From Flavobacterium zhairuonense (GTDB taxonomy: Bacteria > Bacteroidota > Bacteroidia > Flavobacteriales > Flavobacteriaceae), in the NCBI RefSeq assembly GCF_004352915.1, contig NZ_SJSY01000066.1:62001-126000 (forward strand): a stretch of 64,000 nucleotides of DNA, given 5' to 3'. The notes below the pieces were generated by a model. It was not told the DNA's origin. It saw nothing but the letters and a program-made list of their open reading frames with translations, and ran no database searches. A program made the translations under genes and the position numbers. This document shows, one piece after another, positions 62,411 through 64,000 of this stretch (the first letter of the stretch is position 1; every line of letters begins with the position of its first letter).

Positions 62411-63043
62411 TCATTTTGATTTATTTTCTGTTTTAAATTTATCCTTTGTCCAATTTTCCGGATTTGAAACAATATAATCGGAAATTCTTTGATAATCATT
62501 ATTACTTCTAATGATATTATCATAAAATAATTTTTGCCATTGATGGGGATATCCTAATCTGTTGGCGTGTTTTGTTACCGCAGATTTATAGGATCCAACG
62601 ATTAACGAAATCGTATTTTTTCCAATATTTTGAAATCGTTGCGATCCTGGATTTTGATTTGACAATTCTTGAGGCTGTTGGGATTGTTGAGACAGGGCAT
62701 GCCCTGTCTGTACATTATTTGCCTCATTCCCATTATTCACTATATCATCATCTATATTATCCGATTTTTTATCAATAATCAAAATTCCGTGAATATGATT
62801 TGGCATGACCACAAAATCACCCAATTCAACGTTTTTATGGTGTATAGGAATTTGATGCCACAATATATCGGCAATAATGCCGACCTCTGACAAAATCATT
62901 TTACCATTTTGAATTTCTCCAAAATAATGTTTTCTGTCTTGTGTACAAATGGTTATAAAATAGGCTCCGTTCCATCCATAATCCCACCATTGTGCTCTTA
63001 TTGACGAAATACGATATTTATTTTGAAACTTTTCTTTATTCAT
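62411..63043 (-). CDS. REP-associated tyrosine transposase (RAYT)
   Basis: A 210-residue Y1-type HUH nuclease. YFITICTQDRKHYFG is the first strand, VVMPNHIHGIL carries the metal-binding HIH (83-85), and residues 180-195 (SNNDYQRISDYIVSNP) hold the tyrosines of the last helix. Residues ~91-140 are a low-complexity insertion containing the palindrome that encodes QTGHALS. RAYT proteins mobilise or maintain REP palindromes. ATG start at 63043. Flanked by palindromes on both sides. Confidence 0.9.
   Translation of the reverse strand: MNKEKFQNKYRISSIRAQWWDYGWNGAYFITICTQDRKHYFGEIQNGKMILSEVGIIADILWHQIPIHHKNVELGDFVVMPNHIHGILIIDKKSDNIDDDIVNNGNEANNVQTGHALSQQSQQPQELSNQNPGSQRFQNIGKNTISLIVGSYKSAVTKHANRLGYPHQWQKLFYDNIIRSNNDYQRISDYIVSNPENWTKDKFKTENKSK
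62690..62709. repeat. 20-bp REP-like palindrome inside the RAYT gene
   Basis: AGACAGGGCATGCCCTGTCT, a perfect palindrome within the RAYT coding sequence, in frame so that translation is kept. Shares GGCATGCC with the copy at 62368. Confidence 0.85.
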
Positions 63044-63045
63044 AA

Positions 63046-63094
63046 TAACTTAATGCTTCTATCTTTTTTCTTCATTAAAAGAAGCATTAAGTTA
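63046..63094. repeat. 15-bp inverted repeat between RAYT and GH3 genes
   Basis: TAACTTAATGCTTCT (63046-63060) pairs perfectly with 63080-63094. It starts 3 nt before the RAYT ATG and ends 17 nt after the GH3 stop. It may terminate the GH3 transcript or mark the RAYT cassette boundary. Confidence 0.75.
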
Positions 63095-63111
63095 CAAATA
63101 TAAATATTTTC

Positions 63112-64000
63112 CTACTTTAAATTATCCGCGATCTTTCTGTCATTTGACAATCTCGGAATCTTATTCTGTCCGCCCAATTTTCCTTGTGATTTCATGTATT
63201 CCTGAAATCCATTTTTTGAAACTTTGGTTATAATTACTTTCTGCAACACATTTCCGGTAATCAAATCGTCGTAATAAATGTTTTGCTTTCGCATAGAATC
63301 GTCTATTGCTTCCGCGAAAACCTGCATATTTTCAGGCTCTTTTTCAAATTCAATTAACCATTCGTGATACGGTAATCCGCTTGATGGCGTTATTTGTGGC
63401 GCAACAGTAAATTCGTTTATTACTATATTGGTTCCTGCAGTTGCTTCTTTCATTGCATTTTCGACTTCATTGGCAATTACGTGTTCGCCAAAAGCCGAAA
63501 TATAATGTTTGATACGTCCTGAAACTATGACGCGATAAGGCGCTAAAGACGTAAACTGAACAGTATCACCAATATTATAACCCCAAAGTCCTGCATTTGT
63601 AGAAACAATCAAAGCATAATTTACGCCCAGTTCTACTTCTCCGATTGTATAACGTTTTGGTCCCGAACCATCGGGATCGGTAAAAAATTCATCAGCTTTG
63701 ATAAATTCGTAGAAAATTCCAGAATTCAAGAGCAAAAGCATTCCTTTTTCTTTTTGAGAATCCTGATACGCAAAAAATCCTTCTGAAGCCGGAAAAAGTT
63801 CAATACTGTCTACTTTTTTGCCAATCATTTGCTCAAATTTGGAGCGATACGGCTCGTAATTAACTCCACCATAAATGAACAAATTGAAGTTTTTGAAAAT
63901 TTCGCTGATCTTTTTTCCTCCACTTTTTTCCTGCAAACGCTCAAAATACATCTGAACCCAAGAAGGAATTCCTGAAATCACAGACATATCTTCTTTTATT
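63112..64000 (-). CDS. GH3-family protein, start outside the window
   Basis: Partial: the frame is open to the right edge (in-frame codons run on past the ATG at 63987), so only the C-terminal ~295 residues of a normally ~500-residue protein are seen. GGVNYEPYRSKFEQMIG, ELFPASEGFFAYQDS and LIVSTNAGLWGYNIGDTVQFTS match the GH3 auxin-responsive-promoter family, an acyl-acid amido synthetase branch of the ANL superfamily. Bacterial members have no known substrate. The RAYT gene follows after a 68-nt gap. Confidence 0.85.
   Translation of the reverse strand, partial: IKEDMSVISGIPSWVQMYFERLQEKSGGKKISEIFKNFNLFIYGGVNYEPYRSKFEQMIGKKVDSIELFPASEGFFAYQDSQKEKGMLLLLNSGIFYEFIKADEFFTDPDGSGPKRYTIGEVELGVNYALIVSTNAGLWGYNIGDTVQFTSLAPYRVIVSGRIKHYISAFGEHVIANEVENAMKEATAGTNIVINEFTVAPQITPSSGLPYHEWLIEFEKEPENMQVFAEAIDDSMRKQNIYYDDLITGNVLQKVIITKVSKNGFQEYMKSQGKLGGQNKIPRLSNDRKIADNLK

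Noticed and set aside
1..64000. tRNA or rRNA genes
   Set aside because: No cloverleaf or rRNA-like sequence noticed in any intergenic gap; all gaps except 23826-24302 are under 300 nt.

Overview
The window is a 64 kb stretch of chromosome from a Bacteroidota bacterium, almost certainly a Flavobacterium close to the F. johnsoniae group. The evidence is: AT-rich sequence; -7 boxes of the form TAnnTTTG and weak ribosome binding sites; an F1Fo operon without atpD/atpC; a SprE/PorW-type gliding and type IX secretion lipoprotein; a flexirubin-type pigment cluster; and many Flavobacteriia-restricted DUF families. No tRNA, rRNA, CRISPR array or intact prophage was seen.

Layout. (1) 1-10159, plus strand: the end of an aryl-polyene/dialkylresorcinol (flexirubin-type) cluster, with a truncated unknown gene, a GT2-DUF2062 protein, a large MMPL exporter fused to an acyltransferase, a phytoene-desaturase-like oxidoreductase, a C45-type lipoprotein acyltransferase and a PaaK-like ligase. 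(2) 10304-16104: dusB, a two-gene cassette of unknown function bracketed by two copies of the same terminator hairpin, an amidase, a MATE exporter, a LolC/E-type permease and rbfA. (3) 16330-23825: a CBS protein, then a minus-strand envelope group (flippase, dut, nucleotidyltransferase, TPR protein, DUF4292 lipoprotein, EnvC-like protein) and a GNAT. (4) 23826-31128: an apparent small RNA made of two 89-nt tandem units with its own promoter and end hairpin, then a six-gene minus-strand operon: two coiled-coil proteins, a membrane-anchored solute-binding protein fused to OmpA, an ABC permease and ATPase, and a CbbX-type AAA+ ATPase. I could not match this combination to a described system; it is the best candidate for something new.

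(5) 31384-40336: atpB-E-F-H-A-G with AtpI-like and membrane proteins, a bactofilin and sprE. Dispersed AT-rich repeats and a strong hairpin sit between the atp genes. (6) 40425-44513: a two-gene ABC exporter, a 2Fe-2S flavoreductase and a small membrane protein. (7) 44730-51785: GT9, DUF4254, upp, DUF6427-like, DUF6341-like, purD, a CapK-like ligase, and an ORF6N protein whose coding sequence holds a 31-bp palindrome that recurs three times just downstream. (8) 51916-64000: a surface polysaccharide locus (GT2, UDP-glucuronate decarboxylase-like, GT4, O-antigen ligase, Wzy-like, GT2, flippase, Wzz-like), a two-domain protein with nucleosidase-like motifs, a RAYT transposase with REP-like palindromes inside and beside it, and a GH3-family protein cut by the window edge.

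Function assignments come from reading motifs and gene order by eye. No database search was run. DUF numbers are from memory and should be treated as tentative.
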